Shown: positions 27,742 through 36,749, counted from the stretch's first letter. The stretch: DNA of 64,000 bases from CAVPTL01 sp963727235 (GCA_963727235.1 CAVSFZ010000009.1:124001-188000); one strand, 5' to 3'. Made by a program: numbers and translations. The notes: a model not told the origin generated them from the sequence alone.

Positions 27742-29550
27742 ATGGCGAATCCCCCGACCGAAGCGCGTCGGTTCCCGCCGCTGTCCGAACTGGCAGACGA
27801 TGAGTACGCCCGGGTCGAGGCGGCGTCCGACGTTCACACCTTCGCCGCCGATGAGACGATCCTGCACGAAGACGGGGCGCCCGCCACGCACCTGTACGTG
27901 ATCGTCACCGGATCGGTGGAACTGCTCCACGATAACGAGTTGATCGACGTGCTCGAGCCGGGAGAGGCCTTCGGCCACCCGTCCTTGCTTTCCGGGCTCG
28001 CGCCGGCGTTCGACGTGCGAGCCCGCGAACCCACCGCCTGCATGTTGATACCCGACGCCGAAGCCCAGCGATTGCTCGGCGGGCCCGCCGGCGTCCGATT
28101 CGTGGCCACGTCGCTGCGCGACCGGATGGTGCGAGCCGGGTACATCGCCCACGCGCGCGGGGAGGTGCGGGTGGCGAGCTTGGGGTCGCTGGTCCACCGG
28201 CCGCTGGTGATGATCGCCCCATCAGCCACCGCCCAAGAGGCGGCAGAGAAGATGGCGGCGAGCGACATCTCGTGCGTGCTGGTGCAACTGCCGGACGGCT
28301 TCGGGGTGCTCACCGACTCTGATCTGCGACGCAAGCTGGTCGCGCAGGGGCTCGGGTATGACACCCCGGTGGACCGGCTGATGACCGCGCCGGCGCTGAC
28401 CTTCGGGGCCGAGCGGCTGGCGATCGATGTGATGATCGACATGCTGGACGCCGGCATCCACCACGTCCCGGTGGTCGACGCGCGCGGCAACCCTCTGGGC
28501 CTGGTGACGGCCACCGACCTCATGTATCTCGAGAGCCGTACGCCCTTCGCGCTGCGCCGTTCGATCGCGCACGCGCGAACCACAGACGATGTTGTGGCTG
28601 CAGCGTCACACCTCCCCCAGACCGTGGTTGCGCTGTTTCGAGCCGGTGTGGCAGCAACCGATATCGGTCGGGTGGTCGCGCTCGCAGGCGACTCCGCAAC
28701 CATGCGCCTGATCGACCTGGCGTTCGAGCAACACGGCCCCGCACCCACCGCATGGGCATGGTTGGCGCTGGGCTCGACCGCTCGGCGTGAGGCCTCCCTC
28801 GCATCCGACCAGGACAACGCGGTCGCGTACGCCGACGGCGCCGACGACGGCTACTTCGAACGGATCGCCACCGATGTCAACGCGGGGCTCGCGGCCTGCG
28901 GGTTCGGTGCCGACAAGGCCGAGGTGCTCGGCCGAAACCCGGTCTGGCGGATGTCTCGAAGCGCGTGGGTGAACGTGTTCCAGAGGTGCTTGGAGCACCC
29001 CGACCGTTCTCACCTCGTGCGGGCCGCGGTTGCATTTGACTTCCGCCACGTGTGGGGAGGCCTCGAGATCGTCTCACCCCTGGTTGAGATCGAGCGCACC
29101 GCCCATCGATACCCTGACTTCATTCGCCGGTTGGCCCGCACCGCGACGGACTGGACGCCGCCGCTGGGATTTCGCGGCAAGCTCCAAACCGCCGATGACG
29201 GCACGCTCGACATCAAGCGCGGCGCAATCATCCCGATCTCGAACCTGGCCCGGTTTCATGCCATCGCGGCGGGAGTCACCATCTCGTCGACCGACGCCCG
29301 GCTGCAAGCCGTTGAGGCGGCGGGCGAGGTCGACTCCGACACGGCGGCATCGCTGCGGGAAGCGTTCGAACTGGCCACCAGGCTGCGACTCGAGCACCAG
29401 GTGGAGCTGGTGCGCCGCGGCGAGCAGCCGAACAATTTGATCGTGCCGTCCGAGCTGGCGCCGCTCACGCGCGCGCAGCTGAGCGCCGCGCTCAAGGCGA
29501 TCGCGAGCGCCCAGCATCTGCTGTCGCGGTACGTCCCGCGGGGAATCTGA
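27742..29550 (+). CDS. cNMP-binding/CBS/DUF294 nucleotidyltransferase signalling protein
   Basis: 602 aa, soluble. Order: cyclic-nucleotide-binding-like beta-roll (about 15-135, DGAPATHLYVIVTGSVELL and EPGEAFGHPSLLSG), a CBS pair (about 150-270, MAASDISCVLVQL..GVLTDSDLRR and DAGIHHVPVVD..GLVTATDLMYLE), a GlnD-like nucleotidyltransferase (DUF294) with GSTARREASLASDQDNAVAYAD, and a C-terminal DUF294_C helical domain. The GS..R.E...DQDN signature keeps the acidic residues needed for catalysis. The GlnD resemblance and the convergent glutamine synthetase, 10 bp away, suggest control of nitrogen metabolism, for example by nucleotidylating a partner (inference). Confidence 0.87.
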   Translation: MANPPTEARRFPPLSELADDEYARVEAASDVHTFAADETILHEDGAPATHLYVIVTGSVELLHDNELIDVLEPGEAFGHPSLLSGLAPAFDVRAREPTACMLIPDAEAQRLLGGPAGVRFVATSLRDRMVRAGYIAHARGEVRVASLGSLVHRPLVMIAPSATAQEAAEKMAASDISCVLVQLPDGFGVLTDSDLRRKLVAQGLGYDTPVDRLMTAPALTFGAERLAIDVMIDMLDAGIHHVPVVDARGNPLGLVTATDLMYLESRTPFALRRSIAHARTTDDVVAAASHLPQTVVALFRAGVAATDIGRVVALAGDSATMRLIDLAFEQHGPAPTAWAWLALGSTARREASLASDQDNAVAYADGADDGYFERIATDVNAGLAACGFGADKAEVLGRNPVWRMSRSAWVNVFQRCLEHPDRSHLVRAAVAFDFRHVWGGLEIVSPLVEIERTAHRYPDFIRRLARTATDWTPPLGFRGKLQTADDGTLDIKRGAIIPISNLARFHAIAAGVTISSTDARLQAVEAAGEVDSDTAASLREAFELATRLRLEHQVELVRRGEQPNNLIVPSELAPLTRAQLSAALKAIASAQHLLSRYVPRGI

Positions 29551-29560
29551 CCCCGAGGGC

Positions 29561-30928
29561 TTAGAAGAGGGTCAGGTAGTTCCTGACCTCCCAGGGAGTG
29601 ACCTGCTCGTGGTAAGCGGTCCACTCGTCCTGCTTGGTCTTGATGTAGTAGTCGACGTAGTCCTCGGTGCCGGTGTGGCCGAGCGCCTCGCGCAGCACCT
29701 TGTCCTTGGCCAGGTTGCGGGTGGCATCCAGCAGATTCGCCGGCAAAAGCTCGATCTTGCGCCGCTTCAGCTCGGCCGGGGTCAGTTCGTACAGGTTGTC
29801 GTCGTTATGCGGGCCGGGATCGGTCTTCTTCTCGATCCCGTCCAGTCCGGCCGCCAGGATCGCGGCCATCGAGAGGTACGGGTTGCACGAGCCGTCCACG
29901 GTGCGATCTTCCACGTGCCCACCCGGCAGGCGCAGCATCTGCGTGCGGTTGTTCGCGCCGTGGGTGATGAAGATCGGCGACCAAGTCGCACCCGAGGTGG
30001 GCGTGCCCGCCGTGGTCGTCAGCCGCTTGTAGCTATTCACCGTGGGAGCGGTGATCGCGATGTACGCATTCGCGTGCTTCTTCAACCCGCCGGTGAAGTG
30101 GTACCCGAGCTTCGACAGACCTAGCCCGTTGGGATCTTTGGGATCGTCAAACAGATCCTTCTTCCCCGACTCGTCCCACAAGCTCATGTGGAAGTGCCCG
30201 CCGTTTCCGGTCAGGTGCGAGAACGGCTTGGGCATGAAGGTGGCCAGCATCCCCCGCTCCTGCGCCATGGCATGCACCATGTAGCGGAAGAAGATCGCAC
30301 GATCGGCCGTGGTCAGCGCATCCGCGAACTCGAAGTTCGACTCGAACTGGCCGTTTGCGTCCTCGTGGTCATTCGCATACGACCCCCAACCCAGCTGATT
30401 CACATACCGGCTCAACGTCGACAGGAACTCGTACTGACGGGTCAGCCCCTTCATGTCGTAACACGGCTGGGCGAGGTTGTCCAACGGATCGGCCAGCTCA
30501 ATGCCCCCATCCGCCGACTCGCGCAGAAGGAAGAACTCAAGCTCCATGCCGACCTTGAACGTGTACCCCAAGCTCTTCGCCCGAGCCAGCTGACGCCGCA
30601 AAATCGTCCGCGGACAGTACGGCCAGTCCTCACCCAACACCGTGATATCACACGCAAACCGCGCCAAACCCGGCTTGAACGGCACCGGCGTATACGACGC
30701 CATATCCGGAATCGCCATCATGTCCGGCGACGCCGGCGTCTGCCCAATCGGACCCGCCGCAAACCCGGCAAACCCCGCGCCCTCCGTGACCAGGCCCTCC
30801 CAATTCTCCACCGGCACAAGCTTCGCGGAAGGCTTGCCATTCATGTCGACAAACTGGGCAAAGATGAACTCGATCCCATCAGCGTCCACCTTCTTGCGAA
30901 CCTGATCGGGGGTTGGCGCAGCTGGCAT
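29561..30928 (-). CDS. GlnT-type glutamine synthetase / gamma-glutamylamide synthetase
   Basis: 455 aa. GS fold: N-terminal FAQFVDMNGKPSAKLVPV; catalytic domain with GMELEFFLL, NGGHFHMSLWDE (ammonia/glutamate site), SYKRL, NNRTQMLRLPGGHVEDR. The short form and the NNRTQMLR variant of the usual NR.A..R.P are typical of GlnT/GmaS proteins rather than GlnA. It may ligate ammonia or an alkylamine such as methylamine to glutamate. It ends a co-directional run with a three-piece glutamate synthase and a permease. The 5' part uses many G- and T-ending codons, the 3' part mostly C-ending ones, so the gene may be a recombinant. Confidence 0.85.
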   Translation of the reverse strand: MPAAPTPDQVRKKVDADGIEFIFAQFVDMNGKPSAKLVPVENWEGLVTEGAGFAGFAAGPIGQTPASPDMMAIPDMASYTPVPFKPGLARFACDITVLGEDWPYCPRTILRRQLARAKSLGYTFKVGMELEFFLLRESADGGIELADPLDNLAQPCYDMKGLTRQYEFLSTLSRYVNQLGWGSYANDHEDANGQFESNFEFADALTTADRAIFFRYMVHAMAQERGMLATFMPKPFSHLTGNGGHFHMSLWDESGKKDLFDDPKDPNGLGLSKLGYHFTGGLKKHANAYIAITAPTVNSYKRLTTTAGTPTSGATWSPIFITHGANNRTQMLRLPGGHVEDRTVDGSCNPYLSMAAILAAGLDGIEKKTDPGPHNDDNLYELTPAELKRRKIELLPANLLDATRNLAKDKVLREALGHTGTEDYVDYYIKTKQDEWTAYHEQVTPWEVRNYLTLF

Positions 30929-31017
30929 GTCGACGTCCTCCTTCTTCGGGCCTGAGCTCCTGCGATCATTGCACGTTCGGCGAGGCCGTGTCGCGCGAAT
31001 CCTCGGGTGTGATCGCG

Positions 31018-31536
31018 CTACCGGCGCTGGCTCCGCGCCGCACTCTGCTGGGCTTCCACCGGCACCAGGTACACCGGGACCTTTGCCCGGCGCGCCACTC
31101 GGTACGGCTCGTGGGCCCAGCTGAAGTCTCCGAGAATTCCGCGGTCTCGATCACACCCCATGACGATCACGTCGGCGCCGAACGCCGAGGCCTCCCCGAG
31201 GATCCGCTTTGCCGCCCTGCGGGTGCCGATCACGTGGCCCGATGCCTCGAACCCCGCCTTCTCGATCGCCGATATCGCGCCGCGGACAATCAGCCGCTGC
31301 TCGTCCCACTCGCGCTTGGTCGGGTTGAGGCCGGGATTGGGGAACCCCAAGCTCGTTCCCCACACCCGGGCAATCGTGACAACCCTCACCGCGGCGCGCT
31401 TGGGTCGCGCCAACTCGAGCACAGTCTGCATGACGTTCCAGGGGATCGGACGTCCCTCAGACGCCAGCACCACACGCTCGACCTCGATGTCAGACGGGTC
31501 GGGCGGAGGCGACACCTTCCGCAGTATCGCCCCCAC
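31018..31536 (-). CDS. Universal stress protein (UspA-like), divergent
   Basis: 172 aa from the GTG at 31536; a GTG about 24 bases inside (VSPPPDPSDIEV) is an alternative because GGAGG touches the first start. Usp fold: ERVVLASEGRPIPWNVMQTVLELA, then FGADVIVMGCDRDRGILGDFSWAHEPYRVARRAKVPVYLV. The ATP-binding G-2x-G-9x-G pattern is not intact, so nucleotide binding is doubtful. It sits between the permease and glutamine synthetase genes. Confidence 0.78.
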   Translation of the reverse strand: MGAILRKVSPPPDPSDIEVERVVLASEGRPIPWNVMQTVLELARPKRAAVRVVTIARVWGTSLGFPNPGLNPTKREWDEQRLIVRGAISAIEKAGFEASGHVIGTRRAAKRILGEASAFGADVIVMGCDRDRGILGDFSWAHEPYRVARRAKVPVYLVPVEAQQSAARSQRR

Positions 31537-31548
31537 CCTCCAGACCTC

Positions 31549-33096
31549 CTAGTCGCCCGCCGCCCCGACCGGCGGCGGTTCGGAGCCGGTCTCGGCACTT
31601 TCGTGTTTGGGATCCTCGACCTTGACCCTGTACCAGTACAGGAGCACGTACGAGAGCAGGATCGCCCAGCCTATGAAGTAATAGATGCGAGTGTTGGCAC
31701 CGCCCAGAGCCGCGTTCGGCAGTCCGGTGTACACAATCCCACCGTAGAGCCAGATGATGAAATAGAAGACCGCGAGGAACAGCGCCACCCATTTCATGAA
31801 CTCCGGCAAGCGGAACGGCCGGCGCATCGCGGGCTGATGCTTACGCAGCAGGTAGTAGCCGATCAACACGGGAATGAACGAGGCCGTGTAGCCAACGTTC
31901 GAGAGCGAGTAGATCTCGACAGCGCCGCCGGTGAACACCAGGGCGATCGAGCAGATCACGTTGAACGACATCGAAAAACCGGGCACGCCGTGCTTGTTGG
32001 TGCCACCGAAGATCCGTGGGAACTGCCCGTCGATCGACATCTGGAACAACGCCCGGGCGGATCCCATGATCGCGTTCAGCACTGACAGGCAGAGCGCAAT
32101 CACCAACATGGTCGAGATCATCCAATCCAGCCAACTGGCACCGCTGCCAAAGATCGCCGAGGCAAAATCAGAAAAGATCGTTCTGGGATCGGCCAGCAGC
32201 GGATTTGACAGTTCGGTTGCGCCCAGGACGACGACGAATGCGACGGGGATCGCTGTGTAGATGAAGAGGCCGTACAGCCCTTCCAGGTTCATCGCGATCT
32301 TCGCGTCGCGCTCGGGATCTCGGCACTCGCCGATGTAGCACGCCGCCGCCTCCATGGCGATCACGTTCCAGGTGAGCAGGAATGCGAAGGCGATATAGAT
32401 AACGAGCCAGCTGTGACCGAAGTCGTTGGTGAAGAACCCGGTGCCGTCGAGCTGCTTGAAACCGGAGAGGTTGCCCCAGTCCGTCACAGATGGGCGGAAG
32501 ATGGGCAGGATCGCGATCAGGGTCAGCGGAATCATCGACAGCAGGCCCAGAACGGTCGCAAACAGGGCGCCCAGCCTGAGTCCCAACCACGCTGGGATAA
32601 ACACCAGCAAGATGCCAACGATGGAGATGATCACCGTCCAGTAGGCAATTGGCGTATGAATCGGTGTGAATCCCGCCTGGGAAAGGTTGAACTTCTCGGT
32701 GATGTAGAACGACGCGAGGATCATGTTCAGAGGGGCTACCGGAAACCACCCCAGCCAGTACGCCCAAGCCGTGAACCCGTTGATGTGCTCGGCAAGCCTG
32801 GGCCACTTATCCTTATACGCCGGGTAGGCATACGATGGCGATCCACCCGTTCGCTCCGGCATCATCGCGGACAGCTCAGCCAGGAGCAGACACAGCAGAT
32901 ACCCGGTGATCGTGATCACGAACATGACGGGAATCGCCGCGGCGCCCAACGATGTCACCATCACCGGAGCGATACCGGTGACGAGGATGGTGCCGGCAAG
33001 GCCGATCACAAACGCACCCCACCAGTTCACCTCCTTGCTGAGCCCGCCGCCCTCATAGTCCGGGCTGCCGGTCTCAACGGGTTCCATTTCGCTCAT
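31549..33096 (-). CDS. APC-superfamily amino acid/amine permease
   Basis: 515 aa from MSEMEPVETGSPDYEG, with AGAGAGGAGGAAC as ribosome-binding site. About 12 TM segments. First helix unwinding motif GLAGTILVTGIAP, then MMPERTGGSPSYAYPAYKD, AMEAAACYIGECRDPERDAK and ALFQMSIDGQFPRIFGGTNKHGVPGFS, all characteristic of APC transporters. Likely imports an amino acid or amine used by the adjacent glutamine synthetase/glutamate synthase set. Flanked by two Usp genes in one transcription direction. Confidence 0.88.
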   Translation of the reverse strand: MSEMEPVETGSPDYEGGGLSKEVNWWGAFVIGLAGTILVTGIAPVMVTSLGAAAIPVMFVITITGYLLCLLLAELSAMMPERTGGSPSYAYPAYKDKWPRLAEHINGFTAWAYWLGWFPVAPLNMILASFYITEKFNLSQAGFTPIHTPIAYWTVIISIVGILLVFIPAWLGLRLGALFATVLGLLSMIPLTLIAILPIFRPSVTDWGNLSGFKQLDGTGFFTNDFGHSWLVIYIAFAFLLTWNVIAMEAAACYIGECRDPERDAKIAMNLEGLYGLFIYTAIPVAFVVVLGATELSNPLLADPRTIFSDFASAIFGSGASWLDWMISTMLVIALCLSVLNAIMGSARALFQMSIDGQFPRIFGGTNKHGVPGFSMSFNVICSIALVFTGGAVEIYSLSNVGYTASFIPVLIGYYLLRKHQPAMRRPFRLPEFMKWVALFLAVFYFIIWLYGGIVYTGLPNAALGGANTRIYYFIGWAILLSYVLLYWYRVKVEDPKHESAETGSEPPPVGAAGD

Positions 33097-33189
33097 CGTT
33101 CCTCCTCTCTTAGTCGGTCGCTCCGCGAGAAAACAACGAGAAGCCGGCCGCACCGCCCAACCTCCGGGCCGTGAGGCACAGCGTGTAAC

Positions 33190-33600
33190 TCAGTGCACGA
33201 TCAGGACATCGGTGTGAGCGTGACGGGCAACTGACTCACTCGTGCTCTGTCCCAGCAAATGCTCCATAAAGCCCGGCGCCCGCGTTCCCACAACAATTAG
33301 GTCCGCGTTGTTGTCGTCGGCCACCTTGACAATCGACTCCGCCGGATGGCCGACCGCTTCGACGTATCGTGCGGTTAGACCCTGGGCTTCGACCTCACTC
33401 CGGGCCTTCGCGAGCTCTGCGTGATGCCGTTCCGGCGAGTCGGCGGGATCCACCGCCCCGCCGCGTGCGCCTGACACCATTACCGGCGCGACACTCGTAA
33501 CTATGAGCTTTGCATCGAATGCACGTACAAGCTCAATGGCACGGGCGAGCGCACGCTCCGAGGGCGGTGCGTCGTCGTAGCCAACCAGGATTGTCCGCAT
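33190..33600 (-). CDS. Universal stress protein, ATP-binding type
   Basis: 136 aa. Single Usp domain starting MRTILVGYDDAPPSERALARAI and ending VGTRAPGFMEHLLGQSTSESVARHAHTDVLIVH, which approximates the ATP-binding G..G.........G(S/T) pattern. Probably a stress or energy sensor. It lies between the FMN glutamate-synthase piece and the permease. Usp genes often accompany permeases, possibly to tune transport. Confidence 0.88.
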   Translation of the reverse strand: MRTILVGYDDAPPSERALARAIELVRAFDAKLIVTSVAPVMVSGARGGAVDPADSPERHHAELAKARSEVEAQGLTARYVEAVGHPAESIVKVADDNNADLIVVGTRAPGFMEHLLGQSTSESVARHAHTDVLIVH

Positions 33601-33686
33601 GCGGTTCCTCCTATATGGCGCGGGATAGGGCCGAGTATCTCACGCTCCGCGCGCGGGATGCAAGCGGTCGAAAACCGTGTGGGGAT

Positions 33687-35045
33687 CTAGCGCTTCATCG
33701 CCTGTGCGATGGCCCGGGCAAGCGATTCCGGCTGGAACGAAAAGTCACAGCCGGCCAGTGGCAGACCGGTCATGGCCGACGCTTCCACGGTGAGCGCGAC
33801 CAGGTCTTCGGGCTCGAGGTTGTGGACGTGTGACTTGCCGCAGGCGCGGGCCAGCGTCTGAGTCTCCAGCGTCAGCACTCGCAGGTAGTTGGCGAGCCGG
33901 CGGCCGCCCAGCACCGGGTCGAACCGGGCGGACAGGTCGTCGTCCTGTGTGGAGATCCCGGCCGGGTCGAGGCCGGCCTGGTAGTCGTCGTAGTAGCCGG
34001 CCTTGGAGCCGATCTTCTGGTACTCCTTGTCCAGCTCGGGTGCGTTGTCGCCCAATGCGATCATGGCGGCCACGCCGATCGAGACGGCGTCGGCTCCCAG
34101 CGCAAGCGCCTTGGCGACATCGGCGCCGGTGCGAATCCCGCCCGACACGATCAGCTGCACCTTGCGATGCATGTCCAGCTCCTGCAGCGCCTTGACCGCG
34201 AGACCGACCGCGGGCAGCGTGGGAATCCCCACGTGCTCGATGAACACGTCCTGGGTAGCGGCCGTGCCGCCCTGCATGCCGTCCACCACGATCACGTCGG
34301 CGCCGGCTTTGACCGCCAGCTGCACGTCATAGTAGGTGCGGGTGGCGCCGACCTTGATGAAGATCGGCTTCTCCCAGTCAGTGATCTCCCGCAGCTCACC
34401 GATCTTGATCTCGAGATCGTCCGGCCCGGTCCAGTCCGGGTGCCGGCAGGCGCTGCGCTGGTCGATCCCGGTCGGCAGGTTTCGCATGGCCGCGACCCGG
34501 TCGGAGATCTTGTGGCCCAGGAGCATCCCGCCGCCACCGGGCTTGGCGCCCTGGCCGACCACGACCTCGATCGCATCGGCCCGCCGAAGATCATCGGGGT
34601 TCATCCCATACCGGCTCGGCAAGAGCTGGTAGATGAGCGTCTCCGAGTGGCCGCGCTCCTCCTCGGTCATGCCTCCGTCACCGGTGGTGGTGGAGGTTCC
34701 GACCTCCGACGCTCCCCGGCCGAGAGCCTCCTTGGCCGGCGCGGACAGTGCGCCGAAGCTCATACCCGCGATCGTGATCGGAATCTTCAGCTCGAGCGGT
34801 GTCTTGGCAAACCTCGTGCCCAGCGTGACGTTGGTGTCGCACCGCTCGCGGTAGCCCTCCAACGGGTATCGCGACACGCTCGCGCCCAGGAACAGCAGGT
34901 CATCGAAGTGCGGCACCTTGCGCTTTGCGCCAAAGCCGCGGATGTCATAGATGCCTTCGCGGGCCGCCCGCTGGATCTCGTTGATGGTGACGCGATCGAA
35001 GAGCGCGCTCTCGCGAAGCCCGTCACCCTCGGGTTTGAGACCCAT
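33687..35045 (-). CDS. FMN-binding glutamate-synthase-like subunit (GlxD/MgsC type)
   Basis: 452 aa. Equivalent to the central and FMN domains of GltB: PITIAGMSFGALSAPAKEALGRGA, GDGGMTEEERGHSETLIYQLLPSRYGM, VGQGAKPGGGGMLLGHKIS, GADVIVVDGMQGGTAATQDVF, VQLIVSGGIRTGADVAKALALGADAVSIGVAA. Where GltB has the three-Cys [3Fe-4S] loop (C.....CPVG.ATQ), this protein reads DDYQAGLDPAGISTQ with no Cys. The cluster is therefore absent. With the amidotransferase and GXGXG proteins it forms a split glutamate synthase or N-methylglutamate synthase. Confidence 0.86.
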   Translation of the reverse strand: MGLKPEGDGLRESALFDRVTINEIQRAAREGIYDIRGFGAKRKVPHFDDLLFLGASVSRYPLEGYRERCDTNVTLGTRFAKTPLELKIPITIAGMSFGALSAPAKEALGRGASEVGTSTTTGDGGMTEEERGHSETLIYQLLPSRYGMNPDDLRRADAIEVVVGQGAKPGGGGMLLGHKISDRVAAMRNLPTGIDQRSACRHPDWTGPDDLEIKIGELREITDWEKPIFIKVGATRTYYDVQLAVKAGADVIVVDGMQGGTAATQDVFIEHVGIPTLPAVGLAVKALQELDMHRKVQLIVSGGIRTGADVAKALALGADAVSIGVAAMIALGDNAPELDKEYQKIGSKAGYYDDYQAGLDPAGISTQDDDLSARFDPVLGGRRLANYLRVLTLETQTLARACGKSHVHNLEPEDLVALTVEASAMTGLPLAGCDFSFQPESLARAIAQAMKR

Positions 35046-35047
35046 GG

Positions 35048-35737
35048 CTAGTAGCTCCCCGCGTTGTCGACATGGAATGTGTACAACCGACGGGCCGAGC
35101 CGTACCGCCGGAACCCGGCCGGATCGACGCCTTCAATCCCGGCGAGTTCCAAGAGCTCCGCCACCTCGGCCACGTGCTCGGGGCCGAGCTCCTTCTCCAC
35201 ACAGTCGGCGCCGAGGCTCTTGACCGACCCGCCCACGTACAGGCGCGCCTCATAGATCGAGTCGCCCAGCGCATCGCCGGCATCACCGAGACACACGATC
35301 CGGCCGGTCTGGGCCATGAACGCGCTCATATGCCCGATCGAGCCCTTGACCACGATGTCGCCGCCCTTGAGCGAGATCCCACACCGCGCAGACGCGTCGC
35401 CCTCGACCACCACCAGGCCGCCGCGAGCGGTCGCACCCGCCGCCTGGCTCGCATTCCCGCTGACGACCACGCGGCCGCTCATGATGTTCTCGGCCAGGCC
35501 GACACCCGCGTTTCCGTGCACGCGCACGGTCGCCAGCTTGTTCATGCCGGCGCAGTAGTACCCGACGTGGCCCTCGATCGTGACTTCCACGTCCGCGTCC
35601 AAGCCACATGCGATGGCGTGCGCGCCGGACGGATTGATGACCCTCCAGCTGCGCTCGGGCGAGGGCTCGCCGGCCAGGTCGTGCAACCGCTGATTCAGCT
35701 CCCGCAGCGGCGTCTCAGCCAAGTCGACGTCGGTCAC
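35048..35737 (-). CDS. GXGXG-domain glutamate-synthase-like subunit (GlxC/MgsB type)
   Basis: 229 aa from the GTG at 35737, overlapping the amidotransferase stop by 4 bp. Right-handed beta-helix as at the GltB C-terminus, with repeated G-x-x-G turns: GHVGYYCAGMNKLATVRVHGNAGVGLAENI, GRVVVSGNASQAAGATARGG, ASARCGISLKGGDIVVKGSIGHMSAFM. It supplies the structural interface of the synthase. Two bases separate it from the FMN subunit gene. Confidence 0.87.
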   Translation of the reverse strand: MTDVDLAETPLRELNQRLHDLAGEPSPERSWRVINPSGAHAIACGLDADVEVTIEGHVGYYCAGMNKLATVRVHGNAGVGLAENIMSGRVVVSGNASQAAGATARGGLVVVEGDASARCGISLKGGDIVVKGSIGHMSAFMAQTGRIVCLGDAGDALGDSIYEARLYVGGSVKSLGADCVEKELGPEHVAEVAELLELAGIEGVDPAGFRRYGSARRLYTFHVDNAGSY

Positions 35738-36639
35738 ACCCGCTCCCTCTCCCACGAGTACACGGTGGCCGGCTCCGGCTCCCAGATGGTCGCGCTGTCG
35801 GCACCCGGCAGCACTGCGATCGCGCGGTACTCGGACGCCATCGCCACCCAATCGTCCGTCTCGGCCATCACCGCCGGCTTGCAGGCGATCGGATCCCGCA
35901 GCACCGCGAACCCCTCAGCCGTACCCACGGCGAAGGTGTAGAACCCGTCCAGATCCTCCAGGCAGCCCTCCAGCGCCTGTGTCAGCGACGCGCCCTCACG
36001 CATCCGCCACATCAGGTAGCCCGCGGCCACCTCGCTGTCGTTCTCGGTGCGAAACACGATCCCCTCACGCCGCAGACGGTCACGGACGCGGTTGTGGTTG
36101 GAGAGCGAGCCGTTGTGGACAAGGCACAGGTCGAGCCCGGTCGAGAACGGGTGCGAGCCGTCCGTCGTCACCCGGCTCTCGGTCGCCATCCGGGTGTGCC
36201 CCAAGGCGTGGCTCCCATCCAGCTCCGACAGGCCAAACCGCTCCGCGAACACGCGCGGCAGCCCGACCTCCTTGAACAGCTCGATCACCTGCCCCGCACT
36301 CATCACCCTCACCTCGGGATGGGCCACCGCCACCCACAGCTCCGCCGCACCGGCCGGCGCCTCGACGTACACCACGGCGTGGTTGGCCCGCTGCTCGAAG
36401 TGCGCGTCACCGCCGAACTCACGGACGGCCGCGGCGGTCAACCCGGCCCAGTCGTACCCCTCGTCGGGATGGTGCAAGGTCAACTTGCTCGAGCCGGCGG
36501 CCGCGGGGTTTCGGTAGAAGGCAACCCCCGCCGAATCCGGACCGCGATCGTTCATCTGGATCAGCATCGCCTCCAGATGCCGGCCCAGCTGCTCCCGCAC
36601 ACCGTCCGACTTCGCAAACAGTCCAACAATCCCGCACAT
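35734..36639 (-). CDS. Class II glutamine amidotransferase subunit (GlxB/MgsA type)
   Basis: 301 aa. N-terminal nucleophile Cys2 after the initiator Met (MCGIVGLFAKS), then MLIQMNDRGPDSAGVAFY, GHTRMATESRVTTDGSHPFS and LVHNGSLSNHNRVRDRL, the Ntn-glutaminase motifs of PurF/GltB. It releases ammonia from glutamine, or hands over the amide in N-methylglutamate synthases. First gene of the seven-gene run ending in GlnT. Confidence 0.87.
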   Translation of the reverse strand: MCGIVGLFAKSDGVREQLGRHLEAMLIQMNDRGPDSAGVAFYRNPAAAGSSKLTLHHPDEGYDWAGLTAAAVREFGGDAHFEQRANHAVVYVEAPAGAAELWVAVAHPEVRVMSAGQVIELFKEVGLPRVFAERFGLSELDGSHALGHTRMATESRVTTDGSHPFSTGLDLCLVHNGSLSNHNRVRDRLRREGIVFRTENDSEVAAGYLMWRMREGASLTQALEGCLEDLDGFYTFAVGTAEGFAVLRDPIACKPAVMAETDDWVAMASEYRAIAVLPGADSATIWEPEPATVYSWERERV

Positions 36640-36714
36640 GAGGCGATCGTACTACCCGACGCGATGGAGATGCGGCCCGAAAGCCCGCCGCTCGTATGGT
36701 CAGACGTGAATAAC

Positions 36715-36749
36715 GGTGAATAAAAGGTGCCAGGCACCTTTTATTCACC
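36715..36749. repeat. 3'-end palindrome copy 5 (A centre) with a half-site duplication
   Basis: Perfect 17-bp arms around a central A: core GGTGCC-A-GGCACC, inner AAAA/TTTT, outer GGTGAAT/ATTCACC. An extra GTGAATAAC (36706-36714) just left repeats part of the arm, as if two elements met or one slipped. It contains the urease alpha stop TGA (36745-36747). Confidence 0.92.
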
